NCBI GenBank assembly: GCA_018881555.1
Contig: JACAXG010000080.1
Location: 496,001-560,000, forward strand
Source: Amblyornis subalaris
Taxonomy: Eukaryota; Chordata; Aves; Passeriformes; Ptilonorhynchidae
Direction: 5' to 3'
Length of the DNA stretch: 64,000 nt
Part shown: in pieces, positions 22,301 to 35,300 of the stretch
Layout of the letters: each line of letters opens with the position of its first letter
How positions within the stretch are numbered: position 1 is the stretch's first letter
The notes under the pieces: generated by a model
Databases searched by the model: none
What the model was told of the DNA's origin: nothing
Seen by the model: only the letters and a program-made list of their open reading frames with translations
Position numbers and translations under genes: made by a program

Positions 22301-25300
22301 TGCTGAGATTACCTGAAGGAAGGAACTTCCCCTTCTCTCTGCTCACATATTCTGTATTATATTCCTGTTGCTCTGTCACANGTGAATTTAACATTCCTGG
22401 TCTTACACCACCTGTTTCCTTAAAAACATTTACAGATCTGTATTTCTGATATCAGGATACCAAGTGGTGGATGAAGAGCATTCTGTTGAGAGTGTCAATC
22501 CAAAGACACACTGTGACTGATGCTGAGTTAATGTACATTTCTCTCCACACCACTGAAATCCAACCAGAATCCGGAATCTCTTTTCTCTTTGAATTGGATC
22601 CAGATTTTCACTAAGAATATTTATCAAAACCATAGGATTTAAATCACAGTTTTTCGATAGGAGTCTAGATAGCCTGAATCAATGGCAAATTTTTAGGTGG
22701 GAATCTGCAGAAGTGTTATTTGAGAAAATCTAGCCCAGACAATGCAGGTCTGTGAGCCTCAGTCCCAAATTCACCCTGCAGAGACACACAGAGCTCCCAG
22801 CACAGGCTCCAGCTCTGCTGAGGTGAACACAAGATGTGTTACTGAAGGGTCAGACTCTTATATCTGTTATTAGGTGTTGACTAAAAAAAAAAAATTGCCT
22901 TTAAGAAAAAAAAAACGCAATAATTCTGTTTACATCAAGCTGCAAACAGTAAAATTTGATTATAAAAGGCAAGTTGTACTTTGTTTTCCTCAGGAGTTTG
23001 TTACAGTCATCTAAAAGTCAGTTNACTCCCTAAAGCCACTGTTATCTATATGAAAAGAGTAACTAAATTGTAGGTGTTTCTTTATTCCACCATAAATTGA
23101 CATGTTCTAACAAGACAGTTTGTTTGCTTATATTGTTCAAAAGCCCCTAAGTCTTTACTGTCTGCTTCTCCACTTGTCTTAAATGTTTGATTAAGCACTG
23201 TGAGAATTGTCAGTATTGNTAAACTTCTTTCCAGTGCATTAAGCACTCTAATCCTTTACATTCCTACTCTATCNCTATTGCCAAGTCACTCGGCTTCCTT
23301 AGCACTTGATTTTAGGCCAATATTTACATTAGAAATGGTCTATAAATAAAAATTACTGCAATAGCAGGAAAAATTGTTTTTCTGCATCTGAAGGTTTCTG
23401 ACAGGAACAGTCTGTGAAAGGCTCTGCTCGTTCCTCTGTAATCACAGTCACTAAAGAGCTGTCGAGTGAGCTAATTAAAAGGGATAATTAAACTCAGCAC
23501 TTTTTTTCTCAGTTTTCTAAAAATCTTAATTTTGATGAGTGACAATGCTATTTATCTTTCCTTCATGAGCCTGAGCCAAGCAGGAGGGTTTTGGTGTCTG
23601 TACCGTATTTCGGATTGCACTGCATGTTTACTGTGATCATTTCACAGAAGGGCAGTTCATAGCTCAGGATGAACTCTGTCAATTTTTGGCACTGTTGGGG
23701 AGGGCATTTTGGTTTTATTTTTTGTTGCATTCTTTCCTTCATACAGCTCCAAGACTGAAACCCCCGTGTCAAAAATCTATTTTTAATCCGTAAGATTTCA
23801 AATTTAGAACACCATATTGCACAATCTGACTACGTTTATTTTGGCTTTGTCTTTATGAATTTCACTCAGNTGAATTCTGGGGATGGAAGGACATCCCAGG
23901 GCAGCAGGGCCACGCTGCAAATGAGGTACATCTCTGTCAGGATTACACAGACATAACACTGGCAGAACAATTTAGTATCCCCTCTTCCTTATTTTGTGAA
24001 AGTNAAACTGTAAACTCAGGTAATTTGGATGCCAGAAGTATTTGGTATTTCCACACCAATACCAATATATTAGGATTTACATTGACACAAGCTTAACACA
24101 TCTTTAGCTTTTCAGAAGTGGAACAGGACTGTGCCACTTCCAAATGAAACCACTGCACGGCCCGTACCTGTTCTTACCAAAGGCTGACCAAGGCCAGTGC
24201 AGTGTTTGGCTATTTCCCTCTTTAAAAGAAGATTTGGGCATGGCACATGCAACACAGAAGAAATATCAATGGTTTTCCAGGGCAAAAGTTCATATCCCAG
24301 GTCCTGACCCTGTAATCTTGACATAGACTTTGTTTCCAGGCATGGCAGTAGGTATTTTGCCCGAGTAAAGGCAAGGAGGATCAGGCTCCACAGTGCAATT
24401 TGATATGAAAATGAAGTGGATGAGATTCTTCTATCAGGCTCATTTAAAATAAAATAGGAGAGCTGCCTTTTTGTCTGCACTGCTAATAAGAAAAATACNC
24501 TAGAATAGAAGGTAATTGTAATAAGGTATGTCCCCATTTTTCTCAATTTTGCCCAGTTTTCTTTGATATGTCATATATAAATGGTATTCCTTCAGGCTGG
24601 ATTTATTAATTTTGGAGATGTACATTCTTCTAGAACACATATAAGAATTGACCNTTTATACATAGGGGAAGAGAAAGTGTAGAAGACCTCCAGAAAACAG
24701 AGGGTGTAGCAAAGAACATTGTGTCTGCAGCATTCTTCAGAAATAACATGAATCACACAGAATTGCCAGAGATTATTTCAGTGGCTCGACCCTTATGCTG
24801 TAATGGTAATTACAGAGAGAGTTTTAAACCCCTCCACCAGTGAAATTCTGCATCAAAACAGTAAAATTTTGTCGTGAATTTCAGCTGTTATTCAAAATTC
24901 TTTATCAGAACTTCTGGGATTAATGGTTGCAGTCTTTTTTATTTTTTTTCTGGAGAATCACAAACAGTGCTTAAAAAAGCAGCAGAAAACATGCAGGATA
25001 TCTAAAATTGATGCAACTCTTGATTTCAGTGAAATGGCTATGATTTACCCCGAACGAATTCTTGGCTAATCTCTTCTAGATGTGGGAGAAAACGACTTGG
25101 ATTCAAGGCTCCTGGATAGACAGGGATATACTTTAGGACAGTTAAATCCATTTAATCCTACAGTTTACCTGCTGGGTTTGGGAATCAGGTAAGTTTAGAT
25201 ATGTCCAGAGTTTCTCAGTCTGCCCTTCCTTTGCTTGGGGAAATTCTGCCCAGGAAGAATTAGTGGGATCAATCAGCCTTTTTGTCTCTGATTTCTGCCC

Positions 25301-25969
25301 CTCTGGCGCCAGGTCAGAGGCAGCAGGTACTTGGTGCATCTGGTGGTTTCTGTCTGGAGAATCACAGGCAGGTCTTTGCCAGCCCTGGTGGTTCATGAGG
25401 CCACTGTGAATTTTCTGGTTCAGAGTGAGGTACTGAGGAGCATCTTTTCAGCATTATTTTGACCTTCTTATCTTCTGCCAGGGCTGAAGAAGTAGAAACA
25501 GNGACTGTTGCCCCTGGTTTTGCTCCGTCACACAGAGCCTGCCCTCCCTACGTTCAAAACCAAACTAAACTCACTTAGACTCTTTTTTCATCAATTAGTG
25601 GCTAAGTGCAATGCATCCTATTCATTTCAGCTAAAAACTCAGTGCTACGAGTGAGAAGGGGACAGAACCTGGCTCTGCAGGGCTGAATACAAAGAATTAA
25701 AAGGTCTCTTTGCAGAGCAGGTGGGCCACGAGCAAGGTGCTCTCCGTGGGCTGNCTGGAGATGTAGGTTTTCCGTGGGTCAGAGGCAATAAAGCATTGCC
25801 TACTTGTGGAGTTGGTACGTCCAAATAAATAAATATTTATAAATAAATTCATATTGAAGTTTAATGCTCACTCGCTGCCCCTAACAGCAAGTCCCAAGAT
25901 AATTGCTCACATTAAAAAAGTTGTTCTTTCTTTGGCAGGAATCTTNTCTCTCTCTCTCGANGTGTATTA

Positions 25970-26560
25970 CAGACAGATTAGAGGGAAACCCTCCAAAGCT
26001 GCTGATCAGATGTAAACAAACCCACCAGGGTGATTATACACAGGAAAATAATGATACAAGAGTTTTCCAAGCATGATAACATCACTCTTTGTACCACACT
26101 AAATTAATAACATCTCTCAAGCACCTGCCTGAACCAGAAGTCTTTCCAAGAGACCAAGCACAACCTCTCTCATTAAATCAGCATTCAGAGAGCTAACTAG
26201 CAGATGCTGCTGACATGAACCCAAATGTAATCTCTTTAACCTTGTCCTGTGGGGAGCAGACAAGTCATGACCGAGTAATTCCAACTAAATTAGATTTTAT
26301 GTGAAAGTGTATAATCTAAATTAAATTTGATTAAAATGATTCACTGATTTGTGTTTGCTTTTAAAGGTCCCAATGTAGCCAAGGTGACTAGTTTTCAGTA
26401 ATCTGTGTAATCAGATTAATTTGTTTTTACATGGTTGGATCAGGATTTTTTTATCCTGTAGATTTTTCTGTATTAATCATATTTGCTTGAATATCCATGG
26501 ATAGATTAGGTGTTTTTTATTCAGATCGAGGCTCTCTATAATTCAATTTTCACCNAGTTA
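25970..26560. promoter_or_regulatory. Candidate long-range regulatory element
   Basis: A compact block rich in homeodomain, forkhead and SOX-type words (AGATGTAAACA, CTAAATTAGATT, TAATCTG, GGATCAGGATT). It has a perfect inverted repeat with 7-base arms, TAATCTG at 26399-26405 and CAGATTA at 26412-26418. There is no coding potential. Density of motifs and lack of repeats suggest a conserved non-coding element of the SOX3 desert. This is inference, with no alignment made. Confidence 0.35.
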
Positions 26561-29059
26561 ATGAATTCTAACTGTGGTGACTATAAAGATGTGTGATGTA
26601 AAATATCAAAAACTATCTGCAAGGAGAGAATGATCAGATCATCAATACCAAGTGCAAAAGATGGTAAAACAATCCCATCCCCAAAATCCTCTGCACTGGG
26701 AGCCTTTGCTCGGCACAGACTCNGGGAAGGAGTAGGAGTGGAATTGTGCAGCTGCCTGTTTGTGTAGTGATAAATTTCCTGGGCTTAACCCCTTCACATC
26801 CTCTTCCCCTACTGGGAATTGGTGCAAGTGGGATGAATCTTGGTCACTGCCTCTATTACATTTTTAAACCTTAATTGAATACCCCCGGTACTGATGAGTG
26901 GCTGCATTCTCAACACTAATCACAGCCTGCAATCAGCAAACAACATAGAGCTACTAATTAAGACTTATTAAGTTAAAATGACAATTTTATTCAATATATG
27001 AAGTCAGGGGTTGCTCTGTGCTNGATGTAGCTGCTTTAATGGCAATGGGAAGAAGATCATGGGCTCCAGGCAAGAATTTCTATAATTTTTCATAAGAACA
27101 TGCTGATGTCACTTTTTCAGATACCATTTCTCTGTTNCTTTCTGGTATCTGATGGGATTTTTTTTGTTTGTTTGNTTNTTTTCCTCTTTTGGGCATCATA
27201 TACTTCCAGAGTTTGATGGACCTGCTGGAAATCCACAGTTCTGTATTGAACAGGACTTCCTAGAAGTTCACAGGTCATCCCAGGAGATTTAACAGATCTG
27301 AAACAGTGCCTGGTTCTGTTGGTAGGAAAGGGCTCAAAATTGGAGGAGAAAATGAAGGTGCACTGTTGGTGATGTTACCCAGGCCATGCTGCTGTATAAC
27401 CCTCGGGTTAATTTTGGGTTACACACAAAATAAACTGCTAACTCCTCGAGGTAACTAAGGCAGAATATCAGAGTAAATCAAAGGGAATGAGCTGTTCAGT
27501 GGTTACTTGGCACTTTACTGCTTTAGGCNGCTGTTTTCCCCCCCTTAATTGCCACAACTTCAGCTCCTTGCTCACTTTTCCTTATCACATCAACAAATCC
27601 TGTGTAGGTCAGGTAGTTCCTGAGCCTGTTCCTTGCCTGTGGAACAAAACCCTTCAGCTCATGTTTAGCTCTGGNAATATCTTCAGAGGTTTAAATGGAA
27701 TTCTTCAGAGGCTTAAATTTCACCATGAGTTTCTGCTCTTTTCTGAGGTGGGGCAGAGGAAACTTCCCTCTTCCTCTAAGGCTGTGCCTGAAGTGTGCTC
27801 TGGAGTGATGAACAATTTGTTTAACTTGTTCTCTCTACCGACAGCATCTCTGGTGTTAAAACTCTCACAAAGAGAATAAAAGCATGAGTCAGTGAACTGC
27901 TCCCTTCTCTTCGTTCTCCACTGGNAACAAAGATTCCACCTCCGCATCCGCCCTGGTTCTGAGCCAAGGGTTTCCCTTGTCCTGCTACTTTTTATTGAGT
28001 GGGAGAATGGAAAACAACACAAATTGTTTCCCTTTTCTGGAGGATCACTCCTCAGTTTCTTCAGTATAATGAAAAAACAGTCCAGTATGCCTCACTTCTA
28101 CTTTTTAAGCTTTGTGTTGTCTTTCTAACTACAAATTTACCTAAACCTTTTGCTTTACATCTGAAAAAAGTTCATTTCTGAATTTCAGTTTTTACTAGGC
28201 ACGGAGTTTGTGGACACTATCCATGTTCCCATGATTTGACATTCAAAAGAACCCAAAGAAATTGAAAATGTTCCATTTATAGACTTCTGTACCATTTACC
28301 TATATTTTTGTTGTGCATGGAGCATTCATATTGGCTTATTAAATAGCCAGGTTGCATTCTGTTTGTTTCACTTCCAATGCCTTTTTTTCCCCATACCTTG
28401 AGGCAGCTGCCCTCCTCTTTCACTAAAGGACCAGGATTTATGCATGTCGGTGCTATGACTTAGCAGAACTCTCACCTCTGTGCTGAATGTTACACACATC
28501 ACCAAGCCCTAACCCAGTGAGGGGAACTGAACAGGAGTGAAGGCACTGGAGTGGTTCTGCTTCTGAAAGTGAGATAGAAAAGCTCTTTGGTGAGTGAGGA
28601 AACAAGATCAGAGGAGTGTTGTTCCAAGCAAACCTGTAACATCCCCTCAATCACTCTTTCTCTACACTTTGCACATGACAAATGCTCCTTCACTGGATCT
28701 TGATAACTGCCCCAAAACAACAGTGAAGGGGAGAGAACCTGTAGCTCCTGAAAAGCAGGTATGAGCCAGCCTAATAATCTCACTTANGTTCATTCGTATT
28801 TAAAATACTGTTTTATGTTTGGGAAGTTTGTGACCAGAAAAGTGAAGTGCTTTGCAGGATTGTCTTAAATTTAAGAAAAAAAAAACTTACCAGTCATTGT
28901 TACTGTAAAGAATAGCTCCTTATTTTTCATATCTCAAAGATTGAACCCTTCACAATGATTAATAAAGTCTGGTTGTTATCTACTTTTGTCNTAAAAAATG
29001 ATATACAAAAGAAACAGTCTGAAAAAACACAAAGGTAAAACGCCAGCATGAACATTTGT
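26561..29059. other. Gene desert, nothing recognised
   Basis: Unique AT-rich sequence. A T/TTTG-rich low-complexity patch lies near 27158-27185, with three N bases around it. A 130-codon frame at 27487-27879 has no recognisable motif. Confidence 0.5.
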
Positions 29060-29380
29060 ACCGACACTGCTAATTAAAAGACTTAACTTATTAGTCTTTA
29101 AGTAGCAAAAAAAAAGAGAAACAAACAAGTATAATTTGGCAGATTAATTTTATGTTCTGTTCTATTTAATCAAACTATACCTATACTGAAAATGACAAAT
29201 CTGAGTTGTCAGACTATGGATGATAAGAAAGATAAAGGTCATATATTTTAATGTCATAGAAGGTCTTATTAAAGGAACCCTAATTACATTAGGTATCCAT
29301 GAAACATTAATTAAATACTGTCTGAAATAATTAGGTCCAAGTTACTGATGATTTAATTAAACTCAGGTTTTTATTTTATA
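29060..29380. promoter_or_regulatory. Candidate regulatory element with nested inverted repeats
   Basis: Very AT-rich with many TAAT/ATTA words. Two short perfect inverted repeats are visible: AAAGACT at 29077-29083 with AGTCTTT at 29093-29099, and CCTAAT at 29279-29284 with ATTAGG at 29288-29293. The second resembles a paired homeodomain site. A TTAATTAAA-rich end follows. A regulatory role is inferred only. Confidence 0.3.
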
Positions 29381-32300
29381 GGAAAACTACAGGTCCAGTA
29401 TCAGTCTGTCTGCAGGATAATTGATAATGTGTCAGAAGAGCAAAACAGTGACCTTGCCCAGCTCCACGNGAAGGACACTCGGGTGAGCAGGTTGTCCCCA
29501 CACCTCGGGGGGTGAACACACAGGGTGTGCCTGATTTGTTTCAAAGTGTGCAGAATCCAGAAAGGGAAAGGTTTGGGCTCCTGTTCCCAGCTCGTGTGAG
29601 CTGTCAGAGTGTGTCAGGCACTCGGCCCTGACCTCTTAGCTCAGATTTTGGTGAAGGTTTTTGCCCTATCCAGCAGTTGGATTTCTGCAGCAGAAGGCAG
29701 ATGCACGCCTCACAGTGTGGGTTTACAGTGCCTATCTCACACCCCACAGAGTACCAAACCCTTCCTCTGTTCCCCTCTCCAAAGACACAGGGATGGAGCA
29801 AACCAGCTGAAGATTCCTTTGCCCACAGGAGGCTGTGCCAGTCCCGTGGTTAGTGATGGATGAAAAAGGCTTGACTGGAGCTGGTAAAGGGCTTGTCTGA
29901 TCTTTCAGGATGAGAGGAACATTGCATGAGTGAAACATCATCCCCTGCTTCAAACTGCCACAGAATACATGTGAGATTATCCAGGGGAATAAAGAAAAGG
30001 GTGTTGGAAAGGTGAGAAATACGCCTGGTGAGCTTTGTGTGACACAGTGAAGGCATTTTGAGGGAAAAGAGCCGTTTTCTGTCAATATCATGAGTGGGAA
30101 CACAGGCTTTGTGGCACTACAGGGATGGACTCTATGACTGGGTTCTGACAACCCAGCTCCACGGGCAGGATCTAAACCTTTTTCTTCTCCCAAGCTGATC
30201 TCAGACAAATAAACCTCGCACTTCAATTGCTCCTCTTGTAAAATGAAAAGGAACATCTTTATTGCTCCATAATTATGAGTCCTGACTAATGCCTGTGAGT
30301 GATACCTCTTCAGAAAAATATTATTGAAATGCAAAATATCGACTTGAGAGTTCTAAGAACCAGAGGCAGCCTCATAGGTGCAGTGAGAGCCACCCTTCTT
30401 TGAGATCAGCAATCGCCAAAGCTCACACAGAAGCTTAAACATCATCTTTTCGAGGCATGGACAGTGCCTAAGAAAAAGATTCCAGTATATCCTCTGGACA
30501 ACCAGCACTGGTCACATGGAGGGTTCTAGGTGAAGAGAACAGGAGAATCAATTTGTAATTAAAACTTGCTTGCCTCCTAAACATCCATTTCCACAGAGAG
30601 TCTCCTATTTTTGAAGGGGAATTAACTTGTCACTATATAACCAAAAAGATTTTTAAAAATGAAAAAAAACAGACTAGAAACCTCCCAGAGTTTATATTGT
30701 ACAGAGTAAAGCAGATTCAACAAAGAGACACCCATCTTATCCTCCTGATAAAGCTCTAGGAGTTCCAGCATCCACTGAAATAAAAATATCATTGAAGAGC
30801 CTATTATTTCACCNTGGAAAAGTAATCAATTCTTAAAACCAGCAAATGTCATCGCAATTACCACTGACAGGATGTTTTGGGGGTTTTTTAACCACAGCCA
30901 GCACNATGACACTCAGCAAGTACCTGTGTTCCACAAGAGACACATGAAAGATTCCAGAGCGCTAAGGAAATGCTAAGATATTGACTCAGTAATTAGGAAA
31001 ATCTCTTCATTAAATCCAGAGAGATGACTTTGCAATAATTTAACAATTGACTCANCAGTTGGACACTTCTGGGAAGATGGAGTGTGTATAGTGTATGTAA
31101 AACATACACTGGACATGGTACCTTTGTGTCTGCTGCTGCTTCCACATCTTCCTCAAAAGGTTCAGGAAACTTTTCCCTTAGGCTTTTCCAGCTGTGAGTC
31201 TCCTCTCATGAAAGATGAAGACTGAAATATAAAGAAAAGTGGATTTTAAACAGAAATGGAGTTTTGTTTGTTTGTTTGTAAAGAAAGCTTTCTTTGAGTA
31301 ATTAAGACAAAAACAGAAAAAGTTTTGTTCTTTTCCTCTGCCAANTCTGCACAACATGAATTCTTAATTTATGATGTAAAATAGTCCTACATTTCACCCT
31401 ACCTGAGTGCTTGTGCCATNTATGGAATCCTGCCTGCACAAAAACCCTTAACTCCTTCAGGCAAAAATAAAACTTTATTATTAAATTTTTCATGAAATCC
31501 TCTTCCTTTGACAGTTACAGCAATCAGTATAACAACAGTGTGAACTAACATGTGGATAGTGTTTCAAAACTAGTAAAGCCATAAACATATGAGGTATCCA
31601 TGAGCAATTTAGCAAGCAGACCTTCATTATTAATGAGCTNTTTCTGTTGCCACTGTTTAGCATCAGAGTACATCCATAAAAATGGCGATTTTTTCCCCTG
31701 AAGTTTGAATTTCCACTAAAATAAATCACCTTTTAAGATATTTTGATACACTTTTTCAAACACAGAAATCTTCCATGCATTTGTCAAGGATATAATTGAG
31801 TAAATATCCCTAAATAAGGAGCACCTTATACATCTGGGCAAAGAGGATGCAATTTGTTAATCAGTGNGTTTTATGCTGCTTTTTTGCCGAGGCTCAGAAA
31901 CACAAACGCAGGGTGTAAGGTATTGGAGGGTCATTGTCTGCCTGCAGACAGGACACAGACAAAGCAGACACGGCACTGAAAAGAGCCCAGGGCCTGGGAC
32001 AAAGGGACAAGCAGATGAATGAATGGGAAACTGATAAGAGGGTGTCCAACAGCACCCTGCTCAGTGCCTACATATCCTACCCAGCAGGAAACTCCCCAGC
32101 CAAGCTGTGTGCTCTTTGGGATAGAACTCCAGTCTTGCTACAGCACAGAGTCCCTGGAGTCGGAAATTCAAGGTCTTTTCTCACACTCAGTAGCATCGAT
32201 TTGCTTCATGACCAGTCAGTCTGAACTGTGTGAGTCCTTACTGATATTTGTTGCCTTTGGGAATTTGTCTTTACATTTTCTTACTGCACAAAACCCTGAA

Positions 32301-35300
32301 AGNTCTAAGTAAATACTATTAAATGTGATACATGGTGAAGGCATTAATTAATCTTTTTCCATACAAGATGATGGGCTGGATCCTGCTCTCCTAACCTAAG
32401 CAAAACACAAGCTGCGATGGAAATTCTGCTTCATTTCCTTAACTGGACCAAGTCCTATGCAGCACCATCCCTTTATGTCATTGCAGCAATCCAATCATTT
32501 AGAAAAACCATCTCTCGAATGAATTCTTTCCAACGTGATATTAACTGTCAACAAATGAGGTGGAGAGTGAAAGGNAAACAGTGCCTTGTGTTTTACCTGT
32601 TTAGCCACCTGTTAACTGAAATGAATGAATAAACTGAGCACTCTGGGGAATCCTTGGATTTCCTGAAAAGAATATCTAGAAAATCAGCTTCCATTCGAAA
32701 ATACATTGGTGTCTGAGTTTATATAAGTTAAATTACAATTATCCTCTATGCAAAATAAACATATATCAGGCTGTGAAGGCTAACAACCAGTTTAAAAAAT
32801 TAAAAAAAAGCTTTAAGCAATGTTAGTACTACAAATTCTAGACCGAAATAAGATTGCACACTGAAAATAGCATCGGTAAAATCTGTTACTTGAAAAATCC
32901 ATAAGCTGTGCATACATTCGCAACATTTCCCCCCAGATATTTCTAAATATTGCCTTTAGACTTTAAAAGCAATGCAGATCCCGCACCAATTCCTTTGTGT
33001 GAGCAAAGATGTTTTGCTAGAGATGTTCCCCAGCACACAGCTCCCCACAAAATTGTAAAAGTCTGCAAAACAANCTGGCAGAAGCAGATCTACAATTAAC
33101 AAACAAATTTGACGAGGCAGTTGCTGGATCTGTACTTATTTTTACGTTACAAGCACTTACCTGATGTCTTGTGCAATATGTTATAAAGATATTTCCTAAA
33201 AGATTTTGGCAAATGAATTATGTAGCTGAAATGCAATAACGAAGGTAGAAATTTGTCCTGTTATCAGTCACACACATTCAAGCAGAAATCCAGTGCAGCA
33301 CAGTAGATAGAACTATAAGCTCTGGGATCTTCTCATTCAACCAAGATTGCTTCATACAAAAGTTGACAATACACTACTGAAAGCCATTGTTGATATTCAA
33401 CATTTTTTAAATAGCTGAACAGAATAGACAATAAGGCATGAAGGAAAACTTGGATAGGAGGCTGGCCTGGAGTCTGGGTTCAGAAAGGAAAAAAACATTA
33501 AAAATGGACAATAAATATGTGATTCTCATTTTTGCCCTGTGTATGTCAATTAGCTGATCTTTATTACGCTGAAATTCCACCAGTTTTTAAGGAAGAANAA
33601 CATAGGAACCATGATTTTTTTTNCCCCTATTAAAGTCTAGGTGCAGTTTGAAACACTGGCACTGAGAGAGACATATGTTTTTGTGGTTCACATTCACCAC
33701 CAACTAATCTAAATTAAGGAATTTGCAAAATCACTGAAAGATCCTCCCATTAATTGTCATACCCATCTGCCCCGGCTGAAGAGATCACACATTTCAGTCC
33801 CTATATCAGTAAAAGGATTCCTGTGAAATACATTTTTAAACTGTGAAAAATCAACGATTTCCATTTCCTGTCGTTGTGTCTGAACTCTCTATTTCCTCAA
33901 TTAAAAGATACCAGATCACTGTATCCAATTTTTGAAGAACTTCATAACATTTTAGAGATCTTGCACAATAGCAGGTAATGGCTTATTTTAACAACTGTTT
34001 GTTTTGGGTTTGTGTTGTCAAAGATTTCAGTGCCAACAGGGGAAAAGTCTACTTCGTGTGACTCTGGAAAACTGCATCAGTACAGACATCTCTTGTGTTT
34101 ATCTACTGGCACACCTGAAACACCTTGTGTAGACCATGCTAAACCCAGTATGGGTAGCAGCCAGCAAAGGATGAGTTTAAACAATTGTATTTCTTGATTG
34201 TCTAGGTATGGCAGTAAAACATTCTACTTTACTCTTGCTCAGGACTGTGTTTTCTCCAGCTCTGCTTTGGTTTCCATTGTATGCTGCTTCACCCATGCGG
34301 TATGTATTCAGTATATATTCAGTATATATTTAATACTGCTTTCTCCAATTTTTCTGTTGTTTTTAATGGAGAACTGTCAGGTTANTTCAAGCCAGACCAA
34401 GCAGTTTATGATGAATNTTGGTAGAGCAATTTAGCATGTGGGGTTTTATTGTCTGTTTGTTAACCCTGTTGTATNATGCACTAATTCTGCTCTTGGGTTT
34501 AGAATGTGGAAGGTAACTGCATTTTGGACTGCATTTGCCCCTCTTGTTTTCAGCTAGTCCNATTAGATGTGTAACTAGAATTTAGACATCACCTACACTA
34601 TTTAGGCTTCCTTGAGGAAAGGACATTTTTTGGTTTGTCTATGCCCTACGTGGGCTGCTTGTTCCAGTCTGGAAGTCCAGGAGTGTCCAAAACTCGGCAC
34701 TGAGCACACACACTTTTGTAAAAACCAGATTTGCCAGTGNTGTGACCAATGCAAGAACTGATCAAGAGATGGCTCTGAGCAGAGTGCCAGGGAAGGAATT
34801 CTGAGCAGGGAAGGGTAGGCTTGGGTACCTCCTTCTAAATGGCTGTTATGTGGATCCCCTTAAAATATTTCCCCTAAAGGCAAGGACTGGAACCAGGTGA
34901 GGAACCCTTTGCACTCCTGCAAAGCACCACGGCTACAGCCCTTTCCCTTTACAAGTCATGTCCAGAGGCCACTCCAGGAAAGTCCTAGAAGACATTCCCC
35001 ATTTCAATTGTACTTGACAAATGATCCATCCTGACTAACACTGGAAATCACCCTCAGCCAGCAGAGTGGAAATAGATTGAATTGAAGCCATTTTGGTCCA
35101 AAGTCCATTATGTGGCATCACTACAAAGCAGGTTTGCTCTGACCTTGTGAAAGGAGACTGTGAACAGAACTGGTCAAATCACTCAACCCCAGAAAGGTAG
35201 GAGAGATCCAATGGAAACTGCTGGGCCTTACATCACTGCAGCTGGAAGGGCCTCAGCAGCTCATCTGGATCCTTGGATGTCAGACTGTACAAAGAACAGA

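Larger units (their letters stand above)
13541..25969. other. Gene desert, AT-rich, no gene or CR1 recognised
   Basis: Twelve kilobases of AT-rich sequence without recognisable exons. Homeodomain-type segments (for example CTAATTAGCTGCAAATAAA near 13766, and 20580-20710) may be conserved regulatory DNA. Simple repeats are listed separately. I see no CR1 3' tail or LTR structure. Confidence 0.5.

Noticed and set aside
35225..35280. Possible CR1 tail (GCTGGAAGGGCCTCAGCAGC)
   Set aside because: Too few diagnostic bases and no terminal ATTCTATGATTC-type repeat.
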